Below are positions 1 through 8,114 of a stretch of 64,000 nt of DNA, piece by piece. This DNA is from Exiguobacterium sp. RIT594. Its GTDB lineage: Bacteria; Bacillota; Bacilli; Exiguobacteriales; Exiguobacteriaceae. Below the pieces are notes generated by a model. It did no database searches. It was not told the DNA's origin and saw only the letters and a list, made by a program, of their open reading frames with translations. The position numbers were made by a program, and so were the translations under genes. Numbering within the stretch: position 1 is the stretch's first letter; every line of letters starts with the position of its first letter. The DNA lies in assembly GCF_003339585.1 (NCBI RefSeq), contig NZ_QPKF01000001.1:310001-374000 (forward strand), in the 5' to 3' direction.

Positions 1-73
1 TGAAACGCTCCAAATCGACAAATTAAAGAACGTCTTTTTTGAGAGCGGTTTCATTTGTCTTGGAGGCTATCAG

Positions 74-102
74 TTGGAAAATCGGATTAAACACTTCATA
101 CT
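74..102 (+). promoter_or_regulatory. Possible pepA promoter
   Basis: TTGGAA (74-79) and CATACT (97-102) are separated by 17 bases and lie just upstream of the pepA ribosome binding site (AAAGGGGG near 116). The -10 match is poor, so this is a weak call. Bases 1-57 hold an imperfect hairpin (TGAAAC-GCTC against GAGC-G-GTTTCA) that may belong to an upstream unit cut by the window edge. Confidence 0.35.
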
Positions 103-131
103 AATACGTAACACTAAAGGGGGATTTAAAT

Positions 132-1565
132 ATGCGATGGAATCAAGTAGATCCACAAGCTCATGTCGAAGTACTCGTTGTCGGTATTTCAGGAAACCAG
201 CCGGTCGAGGAACGGATCCGGTCACTTTATCCGGATCGTTTGGATGAATGGGTACGCCGAGGGGATGTCTCAACGAAACAAGGAGAGCTCCGCTTGTTGC
301 CGACACTGACGGGAACCGTGGAACGTGTGTTGTTCGTCGGTCTGGGGAAAGCCGAAGGACTTACGACGGACAGTCTTCGCCGATTATTCGGAAAAGCAGC
401 TCAGTTCTTGAAAACACGCCAGTTATCCAAAGTGACGATTGATGCAACGACTTTCCCGGGTCAACCGGTCGAACTGATTGCTGAGACGTTTGGCTTAGCT
501 ACATACGAAGTCAAACATTATAAAACTAACACGCGGGTCACATATGATCTGGATTTAACAATCTGGTCAGACGCGGGAGATCAGGATGTTGTACGCGGGG
601 AAGCACTTGCGCAAGCGACGAATCTCGCGCGCCGTCTCGTCACGATGCCGGGTAACCTGTTGACGGCACCTGCTTTGGCGGATGAAGCCCGCTTTATTGC
701 CGAGCGTCACGGGCATGATTTGAACATTCTTGAAAAAACAGATATGGAAGCGCTCGGAATGGGTGCTTTGCTTGCCGTCAATCAAGGATCGACAATTCCA
801 CCGAAACTGATTGTCCTTGAATACAAAGGAGCAGGCGATGAGGCTCCGATTGCCGTCGTCGGAAAAGGGGTGACCTTCGATACAGGCGGTTACTCGATTA
901 AACCAAAAGACGGAATCGTCGGGATGAAAGGGGATATGGGAGGAGCGGCAGCCGTCCTCGGACTGTTTGAAGCCCTCGGTCAACTTAAACCGAATGTCAA
1001 CGTCTTGGGAGTCATTCCGGCGACGGATAACATGATTTCCGGTGATGCTTTTAAACCGGATGATGTCATCACGTCAATGGCAGGAAAAACGATTGAAATC
1101 CTGAACACCGATGCGGAAGGACGCCTTGTCCTGGCAGATGCCGTCACCTATGCCAAAGAATACAAGCCGAAGATGATCATTGACCTTGCGACGCTGACAG
1201 GCGGAGTCTTAGTGGCACTTGGAACAGAAATCACAGGGGCATTGACGAATGATGCCAATCTGTACGAACGATTTGAAGTCGTGACACAAGAGACAAACGA
1301 AATGGTCTGGCAGATGCCGTACGTTGATCAGTTCATCAAGCAGGTCCGACGTTCGGACGTCGCCGACTTAAACAACTCACCGGGACGGATGGGACATATG
1401 ATTTTCGGTGGTGCCTTTGTCGGTGAATTTGTCGGTGAGACTCCGTGGCTCCACCTCGATATCGCCGGAACGTCCGAACAAAAAGCCGCGACGGAACTTG
1501 GTCCAAAAGGGGCGACCGGTGTCATGGTCCGCAGTCTGTATCATTTCGTCGAACGCGAAAAATGA
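132..1565 (+). CDS. pepA: Leucyl aminopeptidase (M17 family)
   Basis: Cytosolic metallo-exopeptidase that removes N-terminal residues, especially leucine, from peptides. The 477-residue length fits the M17 family. The N-terminal macro-like domain covers about residues 1-165. The catalytic domain carries the metal-binding stretch GKGVTFDTGGYS (from about 244) and the family signature NTDAEGRLVLADA (from about 325), which hold the two-metal ligands and the active-site Lys and Arg. The start follows AAAGGGGG. The stop codon overlaps the ATG of the next small gene (ATGA), so the two are probably co-translated. Confidence 0.95.
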   Translation: MRWNQVDPQAHVEVLVVGISGNQPVEERIRSLYPDRLDEWVRRGDVSTKQGELRLLPTLTGTVERVLFVGLGKAEGLTTDSLRRLFGKAAQFLKTRQLSKVTIDATTFPGQPVELIAETFGLATYEVKHYKTNTRVTYDLDLTIWSDAGDQDVVRGEALAQATNLARRLVTMPGNLLTAPALADEARFIAERHGHDLNILEKTDMEALGMGALLAVNQGSTIPPKLIVLEYKGAGDEAPIAVVGKGVTFDTGGYSIKPKDGIVGMKGDMGGAAAVLGLFEALGQLKPNVNVLGVIPATDNMISGDAFKPDDVITSMAGKTIEILNTDAEGRLVLADAVTYAKEYKPKMIIDLATLTGGVLVALGTEITGALTNDANLYERFEVVTQETNEMVWQMPYVDQFIKQVRRSDVADLNNSPGRMGHMIFGGAFVGEFVGETPWLHLDIAGTSEQKAATELGPKGATGVMVRSLYHFVEREK

Positions 1566-1732
1566 TGCGCGTCAACAGCATCCTCATTTTAGTGACGATT
1601 GTTAGTATCGTCTGGTACCTGGATTCACGGGAACAGATTCCTTTAGCGGCAGCGACTTTTTTTGGTGTCTTTACGATTTTATCGCTGCTGAAGAGTCTGC
1701 GGGAGAAGTCCAATGGACGTCACCGGAATTGA
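1562..1732 (+). CDS. Small two-helix membrane protein (56 aa)
   Basis: The ATG overlaps the pepA stop as ATGA, and the 3' end overlaps the DUF429 gene by 20 bases, so the frame is enclosed in an operon by overlaps on both sides. The product has a hydrophobic stretch at about residues 6-20, a short charged turn (DSREQ), a second hydrophobic stretch at about 27-44 and a basic tail (KSLREKSNGRHR). This predicts a hairpin membrane protein. I do not recognise the family. The tight overlaps and the clean two-helix pattern argue that it is real rather than a chance frame. Confidence 0.65.
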   Translation: MMRVNSILILVTIVSIVWYLDSREQIPLAAATFFGVFTILSLLKSLREKSNGRHRN

Positions 1733-2381
1733 TGCGGCGAAAGCCGGGTGGGTGGCTGTGTCGATTCAAGACGGTCAGTTTTCCTGGACGGTTGCTCCGT
1801 CACTCGACGAAATCGAATGCGGAACCCGGACTTATATCGATATGCCGATTGGACTTGAAGAAGACAAACGCCGGGCAGTCGATCAGTTGTTACGGGAAGA
1901 ATTGAAGCCTGGCCGAACGAGCAGTGTCTTTAATGCCCCGTTGCGTGCAGCACTGGAGCAAGCCGGTTATCCGGAAGCAAACGAGTATTCGAAGCAGCAG
2001 GCAGGTTTCGGTCTCTCCAAACAAGCGTGGTATCTGTTACCAAAAATCCAACAGGTACGGAACGGGTATCGACCGGGCATGATGGAATCCCATCCGGAAG
2101 TCTGTTTTGCCCGCTTGACCGGTCATCCGGCACGTCACAGTAAACGGACGGTCGAGGGAATGGCGGAACGGATTGCGCTATTGCAGCGATACGGTTGTCC
2201 GGCTTACTGGGAACTAAATGTGCGCGGTGTTGCGACAGACGACTGGATTGATGCTTGTCTCCTGGCAGTTGCCGCCACGTTACCGGCAGTTTATGTGCCG
2301 GACGATTGTCCGGTTGATTCGATGGGATTTCCGTTATATGCCGCATTACCGAAAAAAATCACCTTCACCGAAATGGTGTAG
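1713..2381 (+). CDS. DUF429 family protein (predicted RNase H-fold)
   Basis: 222 residues. The pattern matches DUF429: an N-terminal GIDAAKAGW strand-turn, IDMPIGL at about 44-50, the conserved ESHPEVCFARL segment in the middle and a late DDWIDACLLA segment, with acidic residues where an RNase H-like active site would sit. The family is predicted to be nuclease-like, but its biological role is not established to my knowledge. It overlaps the preceding small gene by 20 bases and runs tail-to-tail into the next gene with a 17-base overlap of coding ends. Confidence 0.8.
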   Translation: MDVTGIDAAKAGWVAVSIQDGQFSWTVAPSLDEIECGTRTYIDMPIGLEEDKRRAVDQLLREELKPGRTSSVFNAPLRAALEQAGYPEANEYSKQQAGFGLSKQAWYLLPKIQQVRNGYRPGMMESHPEVCFARLTGHPARHSKRTVEGMAERIALLQRYGCPAYWELNVRGVATDDWIDACLLAVAATLPAVYVPDDCPVDSMGFPLYAALPKKITFTEMV

Positions 2382-3489
2382 GTGATCCTTTGATAAAGTC
2401 CCAAAGATAATGAAAAATCCTCGCGTTGTGTAACGCTTTGATGATGACCGCAATCAAGGGACCTAAAATCAATCCGAAGACGCCGAACACCTGAATACCG
2501 ACAAATAAGGCGATCAAGGCGGTGATCGGTTGAATACCGATGTTATCGCCGACGATTTTAGGTTCCATGATATTGCGTTGTAAGATGACGATTCCGTAAA
2601 GGATCGCAAGACCGATGGCAAGACCCGTATCTCCCGTAATGATGGAATAGGCAATCCAAGGCAAAAAGACGGAGCCGGTTCCAAGATAGGGCAAGATATC
2701 AAAAAATGCCGCGATAAAGGCGATCGCAAACGGATGCTCGACGCCGATGATCAACAGCCCGATCAGGACGATGAAAAAGGTAATCGTAATCAATGTCAGT
2801 TGCGCTTTGATGTAACCGAACAAAGCGGACCGGAGACTCGTGACGACCGATTCGGCACGGGCGAACCATGGTAACATTTCGTATTGCTTCAATCTGATTT
2901 CATACTTGTGCCAGTCTTTGGAGATGAAGAACCAGGCGAGCAAGACGATGACCAAAATCAACGCGATTGAGGGTAACGTCGCTAAAATCGTCTGCAACAT
3001 CCCGGCGATACTTTTGGAGCCTTCGCCGATCGCACTGGCAAGGGAACTGCCGAGGGACTGGATACTGTTTTGGACCGTGTTTTGTTGTGACGGTTCAAGC
3101 GAGCGAAGGGCTTCCGACGCATCGTTCCAAATCGGTGCCAGCTTTTCGTTGTAGAGCTTTTGGAAATAAAGACTCAGCTCCTGGATTTGTGCCGGCAGCT
3201 GATTGGCGACAAACACAAGTCCACGAATCAACTGCATGATGATCAAGACGAGCGAGCCGATCAATAGACCGCTCATTAAAATGATAGACAGCAGAGCACC
3301 CCAACCGCGGTTGATCCGAAGTCGTTTTTGGAAAAAGTCGACGAGCGGCCGACTGAATAAAGCCAGTAGAAAAGCAAAGACGAACGGGTACATGAAAGAA
3401 GACAAGCGAACGATCAGCCAACCGGTGAAAAAGATGGCAAGGATGACGCCAATGAAACGGGCTAATTGCCACAAACGCTCAGTCGACAT
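2365..3489 (-). CDS. AI-2E/YtvI-type integral membrane protein
   Basis: About 374 residues with several hydrophobic segments in the arrangement of the AI-2E transporter family (YdiK, YtvI, PerM): two helices at the N-terminus, a long soluble segment (about 90-160), then a C-terminal block with the family-typical FDILPYLGTG and EPKIVGDNIGIQP stretches. Family members are membrane exporters or, for YtvI, a sporulation-associated protein; the substrate here cannot be read from sequence. I chose the ATG at 3489, preceded by AGAGGTG with about seven bases spacing; an in-frame GTG at 3498 overlaps that site and is less likely. Confidence 0.85.
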   Translation of the reverse strand: MSTERLWQLARFIGVILAIFFTGWLIVRLSSFMYPFVFAFLLALFSRPLVDFFQKRLRINRGWGALLSIILMSGLLIGSLVLIIMQLIRGLVFVANQLPAQIQELSLYFQKLYNEKLAPIWNDASEALRSLEPSQQNTVQNSIQSLGSSLASAIGEGSKSIAGMLQTILATLPSIALILVIVLLAWFFISKDWHKYEIRLKQYEMLPWFARAESVVTSLRSALFGYIKAQLTLITITFFIVLIGLLIIGVEHPFAIAFIAAFFDILPYLGTGSVFLPWIAYSIITGDTGLAIGLAILYGIVILQRNIMEPKIVGDNIGIQPITALIALFVGIQVFGVFGLILGPLIAVIIKALHNARIFHYLWDFIKGSPTPFR

Positions 3490-3575
3490 AAGCAACACCT
3501 CTTACTATGTATGGAATGTCATCATCATATCATGTTTGTCAGACGAACGTATCATTCAAAAGGGGAGGAATTCAG

Positions 3576-3761
3576 ATGAAACGAAAAGAAATGGGATTAC
3601 TCGTCTCGCTCGCCGTTGCAAGCGGACTCGCTGTTCGGGAATGGCGGAAGAACCAGCAGTTTACGAAACGATTTAAGGAACAATCGGAAGACCGGCTTGT
3701 GAAGGGAATGGCGGAGGTGCGGGACGATGCAGGAGATGATTCGTCTTCAACAAAAGGTTGA
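3576..3761 (+). CDS. Small membrane-anchored protein (61 aa)
   Basis: A strong ribosome binding site (AGGGGAGGAA) precedes the ATG at 3576. The product has a basic start (MKRKE), one hydrophobic helix at about residues 7-20, then a highly charged tail rich in Lys, Arg, Glu and Asp. It looks like a single-pass protein with a cytoplasmic tail. I recognise no family. The gene overlaps the following MazG-like gene by 35 bases, which suggests translational coupling. Confidence 0.6.
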   Translation: MKRKEMGLLVSLAVASGLAVREWRKNQQFTKRFKEQSEDRLVKGMAEVRDDAGDDSSSTKG

Positions 3762-4617
3762 TGAAACGATTCGGGCGCTCGGAGGATATTTTCGCCCGTT
3801 ATCGGGATTAGCCCGCTTGATTGAGGAAGTCGGTGAAGTGGGAGAAGCGTTCGAAGCCGGAGATGAGTTGTCACTTAAAGCGGAACTGGTCGATGTGCTG
3901 ATGATTTCGACCTGTCTTGCGAATCAATACGTGACGGATTTAGCACAGCAACATCAACAGCTCGAGACGATCGAAGACGAGGCGCGAGGTTCGTTTTACC
4001 GTCTTGTTCATGAAGCGGGGCAAGTCGCGCGTGTCATGAACGGATATGAGGGGGACAAGCCGCCGAAACAAACAGAAGACATCATTCCGATCGGAACATC
4101 GCTCGCCCGTCTCCAGCGTGAACTGTTCCGGTTGGCCCGTCCCCTCGGAATAAACCTTCTGCAAGAAATCGACCGGACAAACGAGAAGAATCTGAATCGT
4201 GACCGGAAACGGTTTGCTTTGACACGTGATCCGGTGACGGAAGCGACGATTGATCATTTCCGAAGCGCAACGGGCAATACGGAAAGGCTTTGGGGTGCAC
4301 CCGTCCATGAAAGCGGCCTCTCACTCGAGACGCATATTCAAGCGTCATTACCATCGTTACGCCGATTCCTGCGTTGCGCCCGGATTGAAGGCATTGATGG
4401 ATTTGTCATCGAGGCTCCGATCGAGCGGACTGACAGTTTACGAAGCGTCAAAGATCAGGCTGATGAAATCGGACGAATCATTAAGGAACAGACACCGCTG
4501 TCATTTAAAGAAGCACCGTACCGGATTGATGTCTATGCCCCGCAACTCGGTCCGGTGTCGCCGTATCATGCGGAAGATGACCACCGGATGTTTATCGTCC
4601 TGCATGTTGATGAGTAA
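3727..4617 (+). CDS. MazG-like pyrophosphohydrolase with unknown C-terminal domain
   Basis: 296 residues. The first 75 or so carry the MazG-type helical motif EEVGEVGEAF followed by AELVDVL, the EExxE and ExxD pattern that binds Mg in all-alpha NTP pyrophosphohydrolases. A second, weaker copy seems to follow (LVHEAGQVARV, then QRELFRLA and EKNLNRDRKRF up to about 160) with several acidic positions lost, so the N-terminal half may be a tandem MazG. The last 110 or so residues, ending FIVLHVDE, match nothing I recognise. The start has GGAGGTG eight bases upstream. The substrate is unknown; a house-cleaning nucleotidase is the natural inference. Confidence 0.6.
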   Translation: MQEMIRLQQKVDETIRALGGYFRPLSGLARLIEEVGEVGEAFEAGDELSLKAELVDVLMISTCLANQYVTDLAQQHQQLETIEDEARGSFYRLVHEAGQVARVMNGYEGDKPPKQTEDIIPIGTSLARLQRELFRLARPLGINLLQEIDRTNEKNLNRDRKRFALTRDPVTEATIDHFRSATGNTERLWGAPVHESGLSLETHIQASLPSLRRFLRCARIEGIDGFVIEAPIERTDSLRSVKDQADEIGRIIKEQTPLSFKEAPYRIDVYAPQLGPVSPYHAEDDHRMFIVLHVDE

Positions 4618-4622
4618 CTAAA

Positions 4623-4874
4623 AAAGAGGGGACTGACTCAAAAAAGAATCACTCGTCTTTCACACCCTTTCCTCAGGCGAGACACAAGCCAGTTTTCCTG
4701 CCTCATTCAGGCAGGAAAGCGGGTCTTGTTTGTCTCTGACAGCGCAAAAATGCGCTTTTTCCTGTAGGAGTTGCGTGTAGCGAGTGATTCTTTTTTTACG
4801 AGATAAGGGTAGCGGATTATGATTCTGCCACCCTTATCTTTGTAGAGACTGACTGTTGAGTCAGCCCCTTCTTT
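4623..4874. repeat. Nested inverted-repeat intergenic element
   Basis: The space between two convergent genes is almost wholly palindromic. Outer arms at 4623-4641 and 4856-4874 pair with few mismatches (GGGGACTGACTCAA against TTGAGTCAGCCCC). A perfect 16-base arm follows at 4640-4655 with 4781-4796 (AGAATCACTCG against CGAGTGATTCT). Inside is a 10-base-pair hairpin at 4694-4718. A second hairpin, AGATAAGGGT with ACCCTTATCT, sits at 4801-4839. Read on the minus strand it resembles the repeat at about 12035-12153. The 3' hairpins may also serve as a transcription terminator for the convergent genes. Confidence 0.7.
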
Positions 4875-4883
4875 TGGTGTAAA

Positions 4884-6074
4884 TCATCTTGAGGGATTCG
4901 ATAGTTCGACCTGTTTCTGATTCAAGTGTTGCATGAAACGGTTGATCCGGTGAATTGCCTGTTGGAGCTGTTCGATTGAACTGGCATAACTGGCCCGGAC
5001 ATAACCTTCTCCACTTGCACCGAATACAGAACCGGGGACGACCGCGACGCGTTCCGCAAGCAACAGTTGCTCTGCGAATTCCTCGCTCGTCAATCCGGTC
5101 CCGCCGATGTACGGGAAGGCATAAAACGCTCCACCCGGTGAATGCGTCGGCAGTCCGGCGTCATTTAACGCTTTGACGAAATAGTTCCGCCGTTGCCGGT
5201 AACTGCGGACCATATCCGGAACGGTCTTATGACGTGAGCGCAAGGCTTCGATTCCGGCGAACTGAACGAGCGTCGGGGCACACATCATGCCATACTGGTG
5301 AACTTTCAGCATCGCCTGGCTGATGGCGGGCGGGGCGCAGGTAAAACCGAGCCGCCAACCGGTCATCGCAAAAGCTTTAGAGAACCCGTTGATGACAATC
5401 GTCCGCTCCCGCATGTCGGGAAGAGTCGCAAAACAAGTCGGTTCGTCTTCATACGAAAGTTCCGCGTAGATTTCATCACTGATGACATAAAGATCATGTT
5501 TCTTCGCGAGCAATGCAAGATCGGCTAATTGATCGCGTGTCATGACGGAACCGGTCGGATTGGATGGGAAACAAAAGATGATGGCTTTGGTCCGCTCCGT
5601 AATGACCGCTTCGATGGTTTCCGGCTGAATCGTAAATCCATCTTCTGCACGACAGGCTGCTGCAATCGGGATACCGCCTGCCAGTTCGATCAATGGAGCA
5701 TACGAGACGAAGGCCGGTTCGACGACGATGACTTCGTCTCCGGGATTGATCAAGGTCCGAAACGCTAAATCAAGCCCTTCCGAAGCACCGGTCGTGACGA
5801 TGATTTCGTCCGCGACCTGATAGTCGATTGAAAATTTTTCTTGCATGTATAAACGGATCTCCTGGCGTAATTCGACCAATCCGGCATTGGCACTGTATGC
5901 CGTGTAACCTTGTTCGAGCGCAGCGAAACTGGCTTCCCGGACATTCCAGGGGGTGACAAAATCGGGTTCACCGACACCGAGCGAGATGACATCTTCCATC
6001 GAACCGGCTAAATCGAAAAACCGCCGGATACCGGAAGGGGCCAATCGTTCGACACGTTCAGATAAATGTTTCAT
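4884..6074 (-). CDS. alaT: Class I aminotransferase (AlaT-type alanine transaminase)
   Basis: 396-residue PLP enzyme of fold type I. Visible landmarks are SNPTG (171-175), the PLP-pyridine Asp in SDEIY (Asp200) and the Schiff-base lysine in FSKAFAMTGWR (Lys233). Its partner immediately upstream is an Lrp/AsnC regulator overlapping by four bases (ATGA). That is the alaR-alaT arrangement of B. subtilis (yugG-yugH), so the likely reaction is alanine and 2-oxoglutarate to pyruvate and glutamate. Related paralogues act on aromatic or acetyl-diaminopimelate substrates, so specificity rests on the context. Confidence 0.8.
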   Translation of the reverse strand: MKHLSERVERLAPSGIRRFFDLAGSMEDVISLGVGEPDFVTPWNVREASFAALEQGYTAYSANAGLVELRQEIRLYMQEKFSIDYQVADEIIVTTGASEGLDLAFRTLINPGDEVIVVEPAFVSYAPLIELAGGIPIAAACRAEDGFTIQPETIEAVITERTKAIIFCFPSNPTGSVMTRDQLADLALLAKKHDLYVISDEIYAELSYEDEPTCFATLPDMRERTIVINGFSKAFAMTGWRLGFTCAPPAISQAMLKVHQYGMMCAPTLVQFAGIEALRSRHKTVPDMVRSYRQRRNYFVKALNDAGLPTHSPGGAFYAFPYIGGTGLTSEEFAEQLLLAERVAVVPGSVFGASGEGYVRASYASSIEQLQQAIHRINRFMQHLNQKQVELSNPSR

Positions 6075-6574
6075 GGAGACACCTTCAATCGTTTGTCCCC
6101 GTCATTCTGGCTGAATAAAACGCCGTCATGTTTATACGTTTTGAGACGGAAATGGGTTGTCGTCGAAATAACGGAATCGAGTGTCGATAATTTTTCTGAG
6201 ACGAACTGTGATACTTCCTGCAGGGATTTTCCGTCAAGGACGACCTGCAAATCGTATGCTCCTGACATCAAATAGAGTGACGTCACTTCCGGGAACCGGT
6301 GGATGCGTTCTGCGACTTCATCAAAGCCGCGTCCCCGTTTCGGTGTCACTTTGACATCGATGAAAGCGGTCACGCCGTGGTGGGCATGGATTTTTTGCCA
6401 GTCGATGACGGCTGTATAACCGAGCAGGACGCCGTCTTGTTTAAACGTTTCGAGTGAAGATAACACCTCGTCCTCTGTCAAATTAAGCATTTGAGCAGCC
6501 AGGGCAGAATCAACCGGTCCGTTCTGCGTCAATAATTCCAGTAGTTCTAGTTGTTTGTCTGTGTACACAATCAT
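6071..6574 (-). CDS. alaR: Lrp/AsnC-family transcriptional regulator (AlaR-type)
   Basis: 167 residues: an N-terminal winged helix-turn-helix (about 1-60) and a C-terminal RAM/Lrp ligand-binding domain with the typical segment TSLYLMSGAYDLQV. In B. subtilis AlaR activates the adjacent alaT in response to alanine; the same pairing is seen here. The ATG at 6574 overlaps the stop codon of the upstream glycosyltransferase gene (TGATG), so its translation is probably coupled to that gene. An in-frame GTG at 6577 is an alternative start. Confidence 0.8.
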   Translation of the reverse strand: MIVYTDKQLELLELLTQNGPVDSALAAQMLNLTEDEVLSSLETFKQDGVLLGYTAVIDWQKIHAHHGVTAFIDVKVTPKRGRGFDEVAERIHRFPEVTSLYLMSGAYDLQVVLDGKSLQEVSQFVSEKLSTLDSVISTTTHFRLKTYKHDGVLFSQNDGDKRLKVSP

Positions 6575-7368
6575 CACTCGCTTTCTGTCAGGGTGCCGTG
6601 AAACGTCCGGCGTGTCTCGCGTAGCCGGGAGCGACGTTCCTCTTGAACGATGTGGAAATTTTTCATATCAGTTGTCGGAAGATGATGCTTCTCGACGAGG
6701 CGGTCAAAATAGACGCGACGCGACGCATCCTGCTTAGCCGATTGGTGGTTGCCCGAAGGATTAAACGCATATAGGACGGTTGCACGGGCCGGGTGCAGAA
6801 CGAGATGATCCTGTCCGACACGCAAAATCCAGTCCCAATCCCAATAGTTGAAGACGTCTTCGTCAAATAAACCAAGTTCTTCATGAAGTGACTTGCGATA
6901 GAGGGAACCGGACGGGATATAGGTTGAATCCTCTTTCATCGCTTCCCGGTCATACGGATAAGCAAACGGTTCCGTCGTTTTTACGACACGCCGGCCCTGT
7001 TGCCACTCGTAAGTGAACAGTTCGGCATCGACGTACGTCAAGTCCGCACCGGCCTCAAGATCGCCGACAACTTCCTCGATATGCGAAGGCAACAATAAAT
7101 CGTCGTCGTCGTGGAGAAGGATATACTTTCCGGTTGCTAACGAGACACCGTGATTTCGTGCCCGGACATGGTGATTTTCCGGCAAATCGATTGACGTGAT
7201 CGTCAGTTTGTCCTGAAAGTCGGTCAGGACAGGAGTCAGCGGCTCGCCGTTATTGTTTAAGATGATGACTTCAAAATCCTGATAGATTTGTTTTGTCAGT
7301 GCGGTCAGTGCTTCGCGCAACTCACGCAATCTGTTATATGTGGGGATGATGACTGAGACCATCGGCAT
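6574..7368 (-). CDS. Family 2 glycosyltransferase
   Basis: 264 residues with the GT-A nucleotide-sugar fold: an N-terminal VSVIIPTYNR strand-turn, then the metal-binding acidic cluster HDDDD at about 86-90, and a conserved region containing WDWDW with aromatic and acidic residues. It should transfer a sugar from a nucleotide-sugar donor; the acceptor cannot be predicted. There is no transmembrane segment, so it is cytosolic. AAGGAG lies eight bases before the ATG. It is joined to alaR by a TGATG overlap, an unexpected partner for an alanine-metabolism pair. Confidence 0.85.
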   Translation of the reverse strand: MPMVSVIIPTYNRLRELREALTALTKQIYQDFEVIILNNNGEPLTPVLTDFQDKLTITSIDLPENHHVRARNHGVSLATGKYILLHDDDDLLLPSHIEEVVGDLEAGADLTYVDAELFTYEWQQGRRVVKTTEPFAYPYDREAMKEDSTYIPSGSLYRKSLHEELGLFDEDVFNYWDWDWILRVGQDHLVLHPARATVLYAFNPSGNHQSAKQDASRRVYFDRLVEKHHLPTTDMKNFHIVQEERRSRLRETRRTFHGTLTESE

Positions 7369-7385
7369 TTAAGTCGTCTCCTTAG

Positions 7386-7417
7386 AACAAAGACACCCTT
7401 GAAATTCAGGTGTCCTT
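7386..7417 (-). terminator. Possible weak terminator
   Basis: On the minus strand, AAGGACACC pairs with GGTGTCTTT (one mismatch) after the Nfu-domain gene, followed by a T-poor tail. It may only partly separate that gene from the glycosyltransferase downstream. Confidence 0.4.
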
Positions 7418-7426
7418 GTGAGATAT

Positions 7427-7666
7427 TTACATTTTTTCTTCGATTGTCGGAAGTAAGTCATTCCATTCAGCGTCAGCTTCTTTTGTGACGGTGACGAAAT
7501 CACCGTATGCAAATAGATTATCGATGCCGTCAATCGTAATGAGTGATGCGAGCAAAGCGTCTTCCGGTGTATCCCCTTTTTTGACGCTGGTGCTCTTGGC
7601 ACCGAAACGGTCTCCATCGAGGGTGATTTTTACTGAGTTCGGGTTAGGCGTGTAGTCAACTTGCAT
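7427..7666 (-). CDS. Stand-alone Nfu/NifU N-terminal domain protein
   Basis: 79 residues beginning MQVDYTPNPNSVKITLD, the hallmark of the Nfu N-terminal domain (PF08712-type), with the later DALLASLITIDGIDNLF segment also typical. The C-terminal CxxC Fe-S domain of full Nfu scaffolds is absent, as in other Bacillales stand-alone copies, so a direct scaffold role is doubtful. The ATG at 7666 has AAAGGAG seven bases upstream. The stop of the preceding gene lies just before that site, so the two form one unit. Confidence 0.8.
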   Translation of the reverse strand: MQVDYTPNPNSVKITLDGDRFGAKSTSVKKGDTPEDALLASLITIDGIDNLFAYGDFVTVTKEADAEWNDLLPTIEEKM

Positions 7667-7679
7667 AATCAGTCTCCTT

Positions 7680-7919
7680 TCAAAGTTCACACGAAGCTTC
7701 ACATAAAAGTAAGTTCGTTGCGAGTAAAATCAATTCCTGCTGATCCGGTCGTTCATCAAATGATTCTTCAAAAACGCTCCCGATTGCTTCCGCAAGCGGG
7801 CTTATTTGATCATGAACCGTCAGTAAGCTTAGTATAGCAGACATTTCCGTCGGATAATTTCCTTCTCCTAGGTGAAATGGATCATATTTTTTTAAAAGTT
7901 CTTCTGAACTCATAATCAC
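7680..7919 (-). CDS. DUF1871-like small protein (YugE-like)
   Basis: 79 residues containing the pattern KYDPFHLGEGNY, then LAEAIGSVFEESFDE, which resembles DUF1871 proteins such as B. subtilis YugE as I remember them. In B. subtilis yugE lies near the alaR-alaT pair, which fits the neighbourhood here. The function is unknown. The start is either a GTG at 7919, five bases after AAGGAG, or the ATG at 7913, eleven bases after it. It is first in the unit running down to alaT. Confidence 0.6.
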   Translation of the reverse strand: MIMSSEELLKKYDPFHLGEGNYPTEMSAILSLLTVHDQISPLAEAIGSVFEESFDERPDQQELILLATNLLLCEASCEL

Positions 7920-7949
7920 TAAAACTCCTTATCTCAATATATCTCAAAA

Positions 7950-7969
7950 GGCGGTAGTCCGCCTTTTCA
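7950..7969. other. Short perfect hairpin in divergent spacer
   Basis: AAAGGCGG-TAGT-CCGCCTTTT sits between the divergent DUF1871-like and nrdE genes. Both flanks are A/T runs, so it could terminate in either direction or act in the leader of the minus-strand unit. No gene ends here, so its role is unclear. Confidence 0.4.
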
Positions 7970-8065
7970 AATTTGTTTGACCTGAATTTCAATGCAAGGG
8001 CTTATTTTTCCGGCATTTAGTGATAACCTATATCTTGTAGATAAATAGGTTTAAAAATGCCTGAA

Positions 8066-8114
8066 ACGTCTATATATAGAGTGAAGATTGAATAACACTT
8101 TCTATATGTAGGGC
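8066..8114 (+). promoter_or_regulatory. Pair of NrdR boxes upstream of nrdE
   Basis: CTATATATAG (8070-8079) and CTATATGTAG (8102-8111) match the core of the NrdR box (CWATATATWG). Their centres are 32 bases apart, about three helical turns, the usual arrangement for cooperative NrdR binding. NrdR represses ribonucleotide reductase genes when (d)ATP is high. A weaker look-alike (CTATATCTTGTAG) lies at 8028-8040. The two boxes are also mutually complementary and are followed by a T-run. Confidence 0.7.

Noticed and set aside
1-57. Hairpin at the very start (TGAAAC-GCTC with GAGC-G-GTTTCA) as a terminator
   Set aside because: The loop is about 30 bases, the stem has a bulge and the upstream gene is not in the window, so it cannot be called.
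8028-8040. CTATATCTTGTAG as a third NrdR box
   Set aside because: It is longer than the ten-base core and not spaced in register with the other two.
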